Notes: generated by a model from the sequence alone, not told the origin. 64,000 bases of DNA from Candidatus Roseilinea sp. (GCA_025998955.1 AP024676.1:4092001-4156000), one strand, 5' to 3'; shown: positions 1-8,761, counted from the stretch's first letter. A program made the numbers and translations.

Positions 1-182
1 GTGAGCGGGCGCGCCGGCGCGCGCCGGTCGGTCAGATCTTTGATCCAGATCGTGCGGTTGTACTTATTGCCGCTGCGATCCACGCCGATGCGCACGAAGG
101 CAGCGTAGCTGCCATCGGGCGAAACGCGCACGTCGTCGAGTAGGACGATATCATACAGGCTTTCGGGGGTGATGGGCTTCAT
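1..182 (-). CDS. S9-family (acylaminoacyl/dipeptidyl) peptidase, N-terminal fragment
   Basis: The gene runs off the left edge, so only about 60 N-terminal residues are visible, starting from the ATG at 182. They contain DDVRVSPDGSYAAFV and NRTIWIKDL, the WD40-like beta-propeller opening seen in prolyl-oligopeptidase-type S9 peptidases. The catalytic alpha/beta-hydrolase domain would lie outside the window. The product should cleave short peptides, probably in the cytoplasm, since no signal peptide is seen. The family call is a motif-level judgement; another TolB-like propeller protein is possible. Confidence 0.55.
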   Translation of the reverse strand, partial: MKPITPESLYDIVLLDDVRVSPDGSYAAFVRIGVDRSGNKYNRTIWIKDLTDRRAPARPL

Positions 183-244
183 AGATAGGCGTTCGACTGA
201 GCTTGTGGCGCACTACCAAATCTTTTCAATCATGCCACAAGTCT

Positions 245-271
245 TTGTAACTTGCTTGCAAGCGGTAGAAT
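245..271 (+). promoter_or_regulatory. Possible promoter with palindromic operator ahead of the GH13 gene
   Basis: A TTGTAA box (245-250) and a TAGAAT box (266-271) are 15 bp apart. The spacer holds the perfect 10-bp palindrome GCTTGCAAGC (254-263). The position fits a repressor-controlled promoter for the glucosylglycerate cluster, but the spacer is short and no regulator gene is adjacent. The rest of the 183-448 gap holds only the small hairpin at 306-324. Confidence 0.3.
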
Positions 272-305
272 TGAGGTGTTCGTCGTTCCGGTCGCGCCCG
301 TGTGT

Positions 306-324
306 GCGATGCACATTGCATCGC
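306..324 (+). other. Small hairpin in the GH13 leader
   Basis: GCGATGCA, CAT, TGCATCGC form a perfect 8-bp stem with a 3-nt loop, about 125 nt before the proposed start at 449. There is no T-run. It could be an operator or a leader hairpin; its function is unknown. Confidence 0.3.
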
Positions 325-448
325 GTCAAGGAACACCCCGACGTAGAAGCTCCCAAAATGCCCCATCGCGTGCGGGCTTGTGCCACCTTGCACGACTCTA
401 TTGGCAGGTAACGATGCACCAGGCCGGAGCAACACCGAATACCACGAA

Positions 449-2200
449 ATGACAGGCCACAACCCCATCCCACCGTCCAGGCGATCCGACGCGCTGGCCA
501 AGATCCATGCTCTGTGCTGCGCCGTCTATGGCGACGCGGTCGGCATGCAGGCGTACGAGCGGCTGCGGCAGATCGTCGAATCGCACCCGTCGGTGACGCC
601 GACGCACAACGACGACCTCACCCAGCGCGACGCGATGCTCATCACGTATGGCGACCAGGTGCGCGAGCCTGGCCGGCCGCCTTTGCAGACGCTCGGCGAT
701 TTCTGTGCCCGGCATCTGGTCGGCGTGGTCAGCGCAGTGCACATTCTGCCGTTCTATCCCTATACCTCCGACGATGGCTTCTCGGTCGTGAACTACCGCG
801 CCGTGAATTCAGACTTGGGGACGTGGGCGGACGTCGAGCAGCTGGGCAAACGCTTCCGGCTGATGTTCGACGCGGTCATCAACCACATTTCGTCGAAGAG
901 CGAATGGTTCCAGGGCTACTTGCGCGGCGAGGAAAGGTATCGCGACTACTTCATCGCCGTGGAGGGTAATCCCGACCTCTCGCAGGTCGTGCGGCCGCGT
1001 GCGCTGCCGTTGCTGACGACGTTCGATACAGCACTGGGCCGGCGTGCCGTGTGGACCACGTTCAGCGACGACCAGATAGATTTGAACTACGCCAACCCCG
1101 ACGTGCTGGCCGAGATCGTAGATTTGCTGCTGTTCTATGCGCAACGCGGCGCGGACTTCATCCGGCTGGACGCGATCGCCTACCTGTGGAAGGAAATCGG
1201 CACGCGCTGCATCCACCTGCCGAACACGCACCGCGTGGTGCAGATCTTCCGCGCGGCGCTGGACGCCGTCGCGCCGCACGTCCGGCTAATCACCGAGACC
1301 AACGTGCCGCACAGCGACAACATCGCCTACTTCGGCGATGGGTCGAACGAGGCGCAGCTCGTCTATAACTTTGCCCTGCCGCCGCTGACGCTGCACACGC
1401 TGCAGACCGGCGACGCGCGCACGCTGTCGCAGTGGGCGAGCACCTTGTCCCTGCCGTCGAAGCGAACGACGTTCTTCAACTTCCTGGCTTCGCACGATGG
1501 CATCGGGCTGAATCCGGCGCGCGGAATCCTGAGCGGTCGCGAAGTAGATGCGCTGGTCGAGCGGACGCTGGCTGTGGGTGGCTTCATCAACTACAAGCAC
1601 AACAGCGACGGCTCGCGCAGCCCGTATGAGATGAACGTCAACTACTTCGACGCACTCAGCTTCGGCACGTGCAGCGAAGAGGAGACGGCCGATCGTTTCG
1701 TTGCGGCGCATGCGATCATGTTTGCGATGATCGGGATGCCGGGCATCTACTTCCACAGCTTGTTCGGATCGCGCGGATGGCCGGAGGGCGTTCGGCAGCT
1801 CGGCTACAACCGCGCCATCAACCGGCAAAAGCTCGATCGGGCTACGCTGGAACGCGAGTTGGCCGATAACGACTCGCGGCGCGCGCGCATCTTCGCTCGC
1901 CTGGCACATCTGTTGCATGTGCGCGCCAGCCATGCCGCCTTCCACCCCTTCGGCGAGCAGCAGGTGATCGCGTGTGGGCCGGCGGTGTTCGCGTTGCTGC
2001 GCATCTCGCCCGACGACCGGTCGCGCGCCCTGTGTCTGGTGAACGTCTCGGCAGAAGAGCAGCTTGTGCAGCCGCCATGGCGCACGCTGCTGGGCACGAA
2101 CAACGTCGTGCGCGACCTGCTCAGCGGCGCGCGTCTGAATGTGCACGGGCCGTCGCTCGAACTCGATCCCTACGAAGTGCGGTGGCTATCCGCGCCTTGA
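449..2200 (+). CDS. GH13_18 phosphorylase, probable glucosylglycerate (or sucrose) phosphorylase
   Basis: 583-residue alpha-amylase-superfamily enzyme. The GH13 catalytic set is visible: nucleophile Asp in FIRLDAIAYLWKE (about residue 241), acid/base Glu in LITETNVPH (about 283) and the third Asp in NFLASHDGIGL (about 350). This arrangement, with HILPFYPYTSDDGFSV near residue 100, is typical of subfamily 18, which splits sucrose, glucosylglycerate or glucosylglycerol with phosphate. The neighbouring GpgS and phosphatase genes favour glucosylglycerate as substrate, so the enzyme may recover stored solute as glucose-1-phosphate and glycerate. I chose ATG 449; a GTG at 380 is in frame but adds 23 poorly conserved residues. 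Substrate assignment is inference; the family call is strong. Confidence 0.8.
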   Translation: MTGHNPIPPSRRSDALAKIHALCCAVYGDAVGMQAYERLRQIVESHPSVTPTHNDDLTQRDAMLITYGDQVREPGRPPLQTLGDFCARHLVGVVSAVHILPFYPYTSDDGFSVVNYRAVNSDLGTWADVEQLGKRFRLMFDAVINHISSKSEWFQGYLRGEERYRDYFIAVEGNPDLSQVVRPRALPLLTTFDTALGRRAVWTTFSDDQIDLNYANPDVLAEIVDLLLFYAQRGADFIRLDAIAYLWKEIGTRCIHLPNTHRVVQIFRAALDAVAPHVRLITETNVPHSDNIAYFGDGSNEAQLVYNFALPPLTLHTLQTGDARTLSQWASTLSLPSKRTTFFNFLASHDGIGLNPARGILSGREVDALVERTLAVGGFINYKHNSDGSRSPYEMNVNYFDALSFGTCSEEETADRFVAAHAIMFAMIGMPGIYFHSLFGSRGWPEGVRQLGYNRAINRQKLDRATLERELADNDSRRARIFARLAHLLHVRASHAAFHPFGEQQVIACGPAVFALLRISPDDRSRALCLVNVSAEEQLVQPPWRTLLGTNNVVRDLLSGARLNVHGPSLELDPYEVRWLSAP

Positions 2201-2254
2201 TGCGCTACGCGCATTCACGTTCGTCCACCGTGATCGTTCGACCCAGCCCAAGCT

Positions 2255-3586
2255 ATGCATCACTCATCTTCACATCGCATCGGTTTCATCTCCACGCGCT
2301 TTGCCGGCACCGACGGCGTCTCGCTCGAAACGTCCAAGTGGGCGCACGTGCTGGAAGCAATGGGGCACGTGTGCTACTACTTCGCCGGCCAGTGCGACCG
2401 GCCGCCGGAACGCAGCCGCGTCGTGCCCGAAGCGTTCTACCGCCATCCGATCATTGACGAGATCAACAAGATCGCCTTCCAGGGCGACTGGCCGAGCCAG
2501 CCGCATCCCGAAATCGCCGGTTTGTTCAAGGATCACTTCTCGATCTACACCCGGCCGCCCAGCATATCGCGGCGCATTCAGGAACTCAAGGACTACTTCA
2601 AGCAGCACCTCTACGACTTCGTGCGCGACTTCGAGCTGGAGCTGCTGATCGTCGAGAACGCGCTCGCCATCCCGGTCAACTTGCCGCTTGGCCTGGCCAT
2701 CACCGAGTTGATCGCCGAAACCGGCTTTCCCACCATCGCGCACCACCACGACTTTGCCTGGGAGCGCCAGCGCTTCATCGTGAACAGCGTGGGCGACTAC
2801 ATCGCGGCTGCTTTCCCGCCGCGGCTGCCCTCCATCCGGCATGTGGTGATCAACTCGATGCAGGCCAGCGAGCTGGGCCGGCGCGCCGGCGTGACCTCGC
2901 GCATCATCCCGAACGTGATGGACTTCGACCATCCGCCGGAGATCGGCAACGGCTATACCGACACGCTGCGTGCCGATCTCGGCTTCCGCGATGGCGAATA
3001 TTTCTTCCTGCAGCCGACGCGCATCATCCAGCGCAAGGGTATCGAGCACGCCATCGAACTGACGAAGCGCATTGGCCTGCCGGCCAAGCTGGTGATCTCG
3101 CACGCTGCCGGCGACGAGGGCACGGAGTACGAGCGCCGCGTGCGCGAATACGCTGCCTTGTTGGGCGTGAACGTGTGCTTTGAGGCCGACATCATCGGCG
3201 AGCACCGTGGCATCACCCCTGACGGCCGCAAGATCTATTCGCTGGCCGACCTATACCCACACGCCGATCTCGTCACCTATCCGTCGGCCATCGAGGGCTT
3301 CGGCAACGCCTTCCTGGAGGCGCTGTACTTCCGCCGGCCGATCCTCGTGAACAACTACTCGATCTACGAAGTGGACATCAAGCCCAAGGGGTTCAAGGTG
3401 ATCGAGTTCGACGGCTTCATCTCCGAAGCCACGCTGCACCAGGTGCGCCAGATCTTGTTCGACGAAGCCCTGGTGAAAGACTGGGCCGAGCACAATTACC
3501 GGTTGGCGCAACGCTACTTTTCCTTCTCCGTGCTGCGCCTGCGCCTGGAAGCGCTGCTTGCCGACTGCTTCGGCTATCAGGTGTAG
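2255..3586 (+). CDS. GT4 glycosyltransferase, possible mannosylglucosylglycerate synthase
   Basis: 443-residue GT-B glycosyltransferase of family 4. It opens with IGFISTRFAGTDGVSLE, contains the acceptor-side segment IAHHHDFAWERQRF, and has the GT4 nucleotide-sugar site around QPTRIIQRKG and YPSAIEGFGNAFLEAL (EX7E type). It lies 54 nt after the GH13 phosphorylase and upstream of a USP-GpgS fusion. In other bacteria, GT4 enzymes beside gpgS extend glucosylglycerate to mannosylglucosylglycerate (MggS or MggA), which is the most attractive guess here. Another solute or glycolipid glucosyl/mannosyl transfer cannot be excluded. There is no signal peptide or membrane helix, so it should act in the cytosol. 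Confidence 0.65.
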   Translation: MHHSSSHRIGFISTRFAGTDGVSLETSKWAHVLEAMGHVCYYFAGQCDRPPERSRVVPEAFYRHPIIDEINKIAFQGDWPSQPHPEIAGLFKDHFSIYTRPPSISRRIQELKDYFKQHLYDFVRDFELELLIVENALAIPVNLPLGLAITELIAETGFPTIAHHHDFAWERQRFIVNSVGDYIAAAFPPRLPSIRHVVINSMQASELGRRAGVTSRIIPNVMDFDHPPEIGNGYTDTLRADLGFRDGEYFFLQPTRIIQRKGIEHAIELTKRIGLPAKLVISHAAGDEGTEYERRVREYAALLGVNVCFEADIIGEHRGITPDGRKIYSLADLYPHADLVTYPSAIEGFGNAFLEALYFRRPILVNNYSIYEVDIKPKGFKVIEFDGFISEATLHQVRQILFDEALVKDWAEHNYRLAQRYFSFSVLRLRLEALLADCFGYQV

Positions 3587-3623
3587 CCGGCGCGTTTGCT
3601 CGGCGCGCATCGCGCGATAGGTC

Positions 3624-3656
3624 AGCGCCCAACGCGCTTCGAACGCGCTGGGCGCT
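3624..3656. terminator. 3'-end hairpin of the AGCGCC family (copy 1)
   Basis: AGCGCCCAACGCG and CGCGCTGGGCGCT pair with one mismatch around a 7-nt loop, 38 nt after the GT4 stop codon. No T-run follows, so termination is not certain. The same design recurs at 8599-8631 and 50978-51011. Confidence 0.45.
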
Positions 3657-3735
3657 TCGTCATGTAGGCGTTCTAATCGTTTTCTACTCGCGTGCTAATA
3701 TATTGAGCGCGACCCATTCTTCGAGCAGATCTCTC

Positions 3736-4989
3736 ATGCACATTGCCCTCCTGCACTACTCAGCGCCGCCCGTGGTCGGAGGCGTCGAAAGTGTGATCGC
3801 GCATCAGGCGCGCTGCCTGGCCGCTATCGGACACGACGTGTGCATCGTCGCCGCGCGCGGCGAGCAGACCGATCCCCAGGTGCGCTTCGTGCGCGTTCCG
3901 CTGGCCGATTCGCGCGACGCGCGTGTGCTGCGCGTGAAGGAGCAGTTGGATCGTGGCGAGGTCACTGAGAAATTCGAGGCGCTGCGCGACGATTTGAAGC
4001 GAGCACTCGAGCGTGTGCTGATGGGGACAGATGTGCTGATTGCGCACAACGTTTGCTCGCTCAACAAGAATCTTGCGCTCACCGCCGCGCTGCACGACCT
4101 CTTCAACTCAACAGCCGACTCAACCCTCAACCCGCAACATGCAAAACTGATTCTGTGGCATCACGATCTGGCCTGGACGACGCCGCGCTATCTGCCCGAG
4201 CTGCACGACGGCTATCCGTGGAATCTGTTGCGCACGGCCTGGCCGGGCGTGAAGCAGGTGGTCGTGTCGGAGCTGCGCCGGGAGGAGCTGGCCGGCTTAA
4301 TGGGAATTTCACCAGAAGCGATTAGCGTTGTGCCGAACGGGTTGGACCTAGCGCGCTTTCACAAGCTGGAGGAACAGACCCAAGCGTTCGCGCAGCACAT
4401 GCGCCTGACGCAGGCCGATCTCATCCTGCTGTTGCCGGTGCGCGTGACGCCGCGCAAGAACATCGAGCTGGCGCTGCGCACGCTGGCCGAGTTGCGGCGC
4501 ACCTTTCGCCGGCCGGTGTTGATCGTCACCGGGCCGCTCGGCCCGCACAACGTCAAGAACGTGGAATACTTCGAAGCCCTCAAGGCGATCCGCACAGAAT
4601 TGGAACTAGAGGACGCCGCATACTTCCTGGCGGAGATGAGCGATCACTTCCTGCCGGATGAGGTGATCGCCGACTTCTATCGCCTGGCCGACGCGCTGTT
4701 CTTCCCCAGCCGGGAAGAGGGGTTCGGGTTGCCGATGCTAGAGGCGGCGATGAGCCACATGCCGATCTTCTGCAGCGACATCGCCCCGTTGCGCGCGCTG
4801 GGCAATGACGACGCCTATTACTTTTCGCCGGACGCAGACCCGCGCGCGCTGGCCGCAGCGATCACCGAACGCCTGCTCGACGACGCCACCTTTCGCAACG
4901 CCAGCCGTGTGCGCAGCCGGTTCACGTGGGAGCAAGTGTGCGCGCGGCACATTGTTCCCTTGTTACAAGCGACTCAACAGGCGAGATGA
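3736..4989 (+). CDS. GT4 glycosyltransferase of the glucosylglycerate cluster
   Basis: 417-residue GT-B enzyme. The N-terminus (LLHYSAPPVVGGVESVIA) has the glycine-rich acceptor loop of GT4, and the C-terminal half has RVTPRKNIELALR and FFPSREEGFGLPMLEA, the donor-binding EX7E motif. I chose ATG 3736 because homologous sequence starts there; an upstream GTG at 3703 adds 11 weak residues. Its stop overlaps the ATG of the USP-GpgS gene (ATGA at 4986-4989), so the two are probably translationally coupled. It may be the sugar-adding partner (MggA-like) acting on glucosyl-3-phosphoglycerate. Residues 123-138 come from a degenerate 7-bp repeat array inserted in frame. Substrate unknown. Confidence 0.7.
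   Translation: MHIALLHYSAPPVVGGVESVIAHQARCLAAIGHDVCIVAARGEQTDPQVRFVRVPLADSRDARVLRVKEQLDRGEVTEKFEALRDDLKRALERVLMGTDVLIAHNVCSLNKNLALTAALHDLFNSTADSTLNPQHAKLILWHHDLAWTTPRYLPELHDGYPWNLLRTAWPGVKQVVVSELRREELAGLMGISPEAISVVPNGLDLARFHKLEEQTQAFAQHMRLTQADLILLLPVRVTPRKNIELALRTLAELRRTFRRPVLIVTGPLGPHNVKNVEYFEALKAIRTELELEDAAYFLAEMSDHFLPDEVIADFYRLADALFFPSREEGFGLPMLEAAMSHMPIFCSDIAPLRALGNDDAYYFSPDADPRALAAAITERLLDDATFRNASRVRSRFTWEQVCARHIVPLLQATQQAR
4102..4149. repeat. In-frame degenerate heptamer array (CAACTCA type) inside GT4
   Basis: Consecutive 7-mers of the form CTCAACC, CTCAACC, CGCAACA, TGCAAAA run through the coding sequence and encode an Asn/Ser/Thr/Gln-rich stretch unlike the surrounding protein. The reading frame stays open. 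Confidence 0.5.
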
Positions 4990-6830
4990 ACAAGAAGACG
5001 CTTTTCGCGTCACTGCGCCGGGTCCTCGTGCCGGTGGTGCACGGGTGCAGCAACGACTCGACGCTAAAGCTGGCTCAGGCGCTTGCGCCCGAGGTGGTGC
5101 TGGTAGGCATCGTGCGTCTGCCGGACGACGAATCGCTGAGCGCCGGAGCAAGCAAGGCGCAGGAGCTGCGCAAGTTGCTGCGCAAGCTGGGCCGCGGCGA
5201 ACAGGTGCGCGCCCGCTCGCAGGTGCTGGTGACCAGCGAACCCTGGCCGGAGCTTCAACGCGTCATCCAGATCGAAGACCCCGACCTGTTGTTGCTGGAG
5301 TACACCGAGCAGCTCTTCCGCCTTGGCCTTTCACCGCACGAGGTGCTCAGCCGTCCTCCCTGCGACGTCGGCCTGGTGCGCGGGCCGGTGCAATCGCTGG
5401 AGCGCGTGCTGGTGCCGGTGCGCGGCGGTCCGACGGCCGAGCTGGCGCTGCGCATCGGCCTCAACCTCGCGCCCAAGGCGCTGGACGCGTTGCACATCCA
5501 GCTCAAGGGCGACGCCAACCCGAACGCGCCGTTCCAGGCCATCGAGCGCGTGCTGCAGCGCATGCCGGAGGTGAAGCTGCAATCGGCCCTGACCGACGAC
5601 ACGACCCGGACCATCCTCGACCGTGCGCGCAAAACGAAAGCCGACTTGGTCATCCTCGGTGCATCGGCGCGCCCGGCGCAGACCAATACAGCGCTCGGCC
5701 CCGTCGCCGAGCGGGTGATCGCGGAGGTGCCATCGGCGGTCATGGTGGTGAAGACGCGCCGCCCGGCGCCGGCATCGTTCGCCGATGAGCGCGTGGGCGC
5801 CGGCGCGATCTCGCTGCTGGTGGACAAGTGGTTCGCCCAAAACACCTTCCAGGCCGATGAGTTCGCCGACCTCGGGCAACTGGTCGAGTTGAAGCGAGAG
5901 CAAGGCGTCACCCTCAGCCTGGCGCTGCCGGCCTTGAACGAGGAGGCGACGGTCGGCAAAGTCATCCGCACCGTGAAGCGCGCGCTGATGGACGAAGTGG
6001 CGCTGCTAGACGAGATCGTGCTGATTGACTCGAATTCGACCGACCGCACGCGCCAGATCGCGCGCAAAGCAGGCATCCCCGTCTACATCCATCAGGATCT
6101 ATTGCCCGAGCACGGCGCGCGCCGGGGCAAGGGCGAGGCGTTATGGAAGAGCCTGTTCGTCACCCAGGGCGACATCGTGGTCTGGATTGACACCGACATC
6201 GTCAACATCCATCCGCGCTTCGTCTACGGGATCATCGGGCCGATGCTGCTCAACCGCGACATCCAGTTCGTCAAGGGCTTCTATCGCCGGCCCCTGCGGG
6301 TGGGCGACAAGTTGCAGGCCGGCGGGGGCGGGCGGGTGACCGAGCTGACCGCGCGACCACTCATCAACTTGTTCTATCCCGAGCTGTCCGGGGTGATCCA
6401 GCCGCTGTCGGGCGAATACGGCGGGCGACGCAGCGCGCTCGAACGCTGCGCGTTCACCTCCGGATACGGCGTGGAGACCAGCCTGCTGATTGACATCTAC
6501 GAGTTGTTCGGCCTGTCGGCCATCGCGCAAGTGGACTTGTTGGAGCGCATCCACCACAACCAAACACTCGAAGCGCTGAGCAAGATGTCGTTCGCCATTA
6601 TCCAGACGGTGATGCGTAAGCTGGAACGGCACTACGAGCGCGCCTTCATCGCCGACGTGAACAAGACCATGAAGCTGATTCGCTACGAAGCCGGCGGCTA
6701 TTACCTCGACGTGGAGGAGATCGCCGAGCTGGAACGCCCGCCGATGATCGAGGTGCCTGAATATGTCGCCAGCCGCGCGGGCAAGCCGGCCGAGGTGTCG
6801 CGTCCACCTGCTTCAGCCAATCGCGGGTGA
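4986..6830 (+). CDS. gpgS: Glucosyl-3-phosphoglycerate synthase fused to two N-terminal USP domains
   Basis: 614 residues. Residues 10-135 and 138-257 are two universal-stress-protein folds (RRVLVPVVHG, ERVLVPVRGG, DLVILGASARP); the second lacks the canonical G-2x-G ATP motif because Ala replaces the second Gly. From about residue 275 comes a GT-A transferase: LSLALPALNEEATVGKVI, the metal-binding DxD in WIDTDIVNIHP (Asp402/Asp404) and the acceptor region GEYGGRRSALE. This is the GpgS/GT81 signature, making glucosyl-3-phosphoglycerate from NDP-glucose and 3-phosphoglycerate, the first step to the compatible solute glucosylglycerate. The ATG overlaps the previous stop (ATGA), and the next gene starts within the stop codon, which implies a tight operon. 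Usual GpgS is about 300-400 residues, so the USP extension is unusual. Confidence 0.85.
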   Translation: MNKKTLFASLRRVLVPVVHGCSNDSTLKLAQALAPEVVLVGIVRLPDDESLSAGASKAQELRKLLRKLGRGEQVRARSQVLVTSEPWPELQRVIQIEDPDLLLLEYTEQLFRLGLSPHEVLSRPPCDVGLVRGPVQSLERVLVPVRGGPTAELALRIGLNLAPKALDALHIQLKGDANPNAPFQAIERVLQRMPEVKLQSALTDDTTRTILDRARKTKADLVILGASARPAQTNTALGPVAERVIAEVPSAVMVVKTRRPAPASFADERVGAGAISLLVDKWFAQNTFQADEFADLGQLVELKREQGVTLSLALPALNEEATVGKVIRTVKRALMDEVALLDEIVLIDSNSTDRTRQIARKAGIPVYIHQDLLPEHGARRGKGEALWKSLFVTQGDIVVWIDTDIVNIHPRFVYGIIGPMLLNRDIQFVKGFYRRPLRVGDKLQAGGGGRVTELTARPLINLFYPELSGVIQPLSGEYGGRRSALERCAFTSGYGVETSLLIDIYELFGLSAIAQVDLLERIHHNQTLEALSKMSFAIIQTVMRKLERHYERAFIADVNKTMKLIRYEAGGYYLDVEEIAELERPPMIEVPEYVASRAGKPAEVSRPPASANRG

Positions 6831-7411
6831 CCATGGCGCAGATCTGGCTCATTCGACATGGCCAAACCGATTGGAACGTTCAGGGGCGCTGGCAAGGGCA
6901 AACGCCGGATGCGCCGCCGCTCAACGCCACCGGGGTCGCCCAGGCGCACGCGCTGGCCGAAACGCTCGCCCAGCAGGCCGAACAATCCGCGTTTCAGGCC
7001 ATCTACAGCAGCGATCTGTTGCGCGCGCGCCAGACGGCGGAGATCATCGCGCTGCGCCTGCGGTTGCCTGTGCGCCTCGACTCGCGCCTGCGCGAGGTGA
7101 ACCTGGGGGCGTGGGAGGGCATGTTGGGCGAGGACGTCGCCCTGCGCTATGTGGCCGAGCTGGAGGAGCGCAAGCGCAACCCGGTGTATTCGCGCCCACC
7201 GCAGGGCGAGACCGTGTTCGAGCTGGCCGCGCGCGTCGGCCAAGTGTTGGACGGCATCGCGCGGGCGCATCCTCACGGGAATGTGATCGTCGTTTCGCAC
7301 GGCCTGGCGATCGCAGCCGCGCTGTGTATGGCCGATGGGACGCCGCTCGAGCGAGTCTTCGATCACCTGCCGGACAATGCCACTCCACATATGATCGCGT
7401 GGCGAATTTAG
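6827..7411 (+). CDS. Histidine phosphatase, candidate glucosyl-3-phosphoglycerate phosphatase
   Basis: 194-residue phosphoglycerate-mutase-like phosphatase. The phosphohistidine motif LIRHGQTDWN is at the N-terminus, LREVNLGAWEG provides the acidic residue, and the second His is in VIVVSHGLAIA. The GTG at 6827 overlaps the gpgS stop (GTGA); ATG 6833, two codons later, is equally possible. In mycobacteria the dephosphorylation of glucosyl-3-phosphoglycerate is done by a histidine phosphatase of this superfamily (GpgP), and the position directly behind gpgS makes that the likely role here. Other roles of this broad family (cobalamin or general sugar-phosphate phosphatases) remain possible. Confidence 0.7.
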   Translation: MTMAQIWLIRHGQTDWNVQGRWQGQTPDAPPLNATGVAQAHALAETLAQQAEQSAFQAIYSSDLLRARQTAEIIALRLRLPVRLDSRLREVNLGAWEGMLGEDVALRYVAELEERKRNPVYSRPPQGETVFELAARVGQVLDGIARAHPHGNVIVVSHGLAIAAALCMADGTPLERVFDHLPDNATPHMIAWRI

Positions 7412-7454
7412 CCGACTTGCCATCCAACGGGAGGAATCGTTCAACGAACACACT

Positions 7455-8525
7455 ATGGCCAAAACACTCAAGGTCGCCGTCATCGGTGTAGGCGGCATCG
7501 CGCGCCTGCACATGCCCGGCTGGGAAGCGTCGGAGCACGCCGAGGTCGTCGCCGGCGCGGACGTGGACCCGGTCATCCTGGCCGACTGGGGCATCAAGCA
7601 CAACATCAAAAAGCTCACGACCGACGTGCGCGAAATTTTCGCCGATCCGGACATTGACATCGTAGACCTGTGCGTGCCGAACATGCACCACGCCCCGCTG
7701 GCCATCGCCGCGCTCGACGCGGGCAAGCACGTGCTGTGCGAGAAGCCGCTCGCGCCGACACCGGACGAGATCCGGCGCATGATCGAGGCGCGCGACCGGT
7801 CTGGCAAGCTACTGATGACCGCGCAGCACTTTCGCTTTGCCGGCGTGTCGCAGGCGATGAAGCGCGAGATCGAGCGCGGCGTGCTAGGCGAGATTTACCA
7901 CGCCCGTAGTTGGATGTTGCGGCGGGCCTACCTGGTCCCGCGCACATCGTTCACCACAAAGGCACAGGCCGGCGGCGGGCCGTGCATTGACATCGGCGTG
8001 CACGTGCTCGACCTGACGCTGTGGCTGATGGGCCAGCCGACGCCGGTGACGGTGAGCGGCGTAGCCCGGCAAACGCTCGCCAATCGCCGTCCGATCTTCT
8101 CGACGTGGCGCTTGCATCAAAACCTGCCGATGCCCAAGGACTTCGACGTGGAGGACTTCGCCGCCGCGTTCGTGCGCTTCGACACCGGCGCGACGATGAT
8201 GCTGGAGGTGAGCTGGTTCATGCACCATGACACCGAAGTGGAGGACATGCAGATCTGGCTCTACGGCGTGGACGGCGGCTGTCACTGGCCGAAGGCCGAG
8301 TTCCTGAGCACCAACTACGCGACGCGCCAGTTCTATAACACGCAGCTCAAGCTGACGAAAGACGCGATGGAGCCGCATGCGCTCGAGTGCGTCGCCTTCG
8401 CCCGCGCCGTGGCCGAAGGTGCGCCGTCGCCGGTGCCGCCGGAGGATTCGCTCAAGGTGATCGCCATCCTCGACGGCATCTATCGCAGCCAGCGCGAGGG
8501 ACGCGAAGTGCGCATCGAGTTGTGA
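7455..8525 (+). CDS. Gfo/Idh/MocA-family NAD(P)-dependent oxidoreductase
   Basis: 356 residues. The N-terminal Rossmann fold shows VAVIGVGGIARLH, followed by DIVDLCVPNMHHAPLAI and the family hallmark HVLCEKPLAPT near residue 95. The C-terminal alpha/beta domain contains GGGPCIDIGVHVLDLTLWL. Members oxidise or reduce sugars, inositols and related polyols in the cytoplasm; the substrate cannot be read from sequence. It is 43 nt behind the phosphatase on the same strand, so it may be co-transcribed with the solute cluster, though it has no known role in glucosylglycerate metabolism. A strong hairpin at 8599-8631 marks the probable end of the unit. Confidence 0.85.
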   Translation: MAKTLKVAVIGVGGIARLHMPGWEASEHAEVVAGADVDPVILADWGIKHNIKKLTTDVREIFADPDIDIVDLCVPNMHHAPLAIAALDAGKHVLCEKPLAPTPDEIRRMIEARDRSGKLLMTAQHFRFAGVSQAMKREIERGVLGEIYHARSWMLRRAYLVPRTSFTTKAQAGGGPCIDIGVHVLDLTLWLMGQPTPVTVSGVARQTLANRRPIFSTWRLHQNLPMPKDFDVEDFAAAFVRFDTGATMMLEVSWFMHHDTEVEDMQIWLYGVDGGCHWPKAEFLSTNYATRQFYNTQLKLTKDAMEPHALECVAFARAVAEGAPSPVPPEDSLKVIAILDGIYRSQREGREVRIEL

Positions 8526-8598
8526 GACATCCCGCTGAAGGCGCAGGGTGTAGCGACGTTCGAGCGTGAGTGGCGCATGCGCGTTCGCCAAGCCCGTT

Positions 8599-8631
8599 AG
8601 CGCCTCACGCGCTCCGAGCGCGTGAGGCGCT
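8599..8631. terminator. 3'-end hairpin of the AGCGCC family (copy 2)
   Basis: AGCGCCTCACGCGCT and AGCGCGTGAGGCGCT form a perfect 15-bp stem with a CCG loop, 73 nt after the oxidoreductase stop. No T-run follows. The stretch 8526-8932 contains only this hairpin, a short GC-rich inverted repeat (CCCGCCCC/GGGGCGGG near 8713-8750), the dispersed repeat at 8762-8855 and a possible -10 box TACAAT (8884-8889). Confidence 0.5.
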
Positions 8632-8761
8632 TGCAACGTACGGCACGATCACGGCCGGGCTCAACAGTTCTCATCCGCTGACCGGCGACCGAAGTCGCGG
8701 CCGATCCGAAGACCCGCCCCGGCGTAAACGCCTGGGCTGAAAGGGGCGGGATGCGTGCGGC

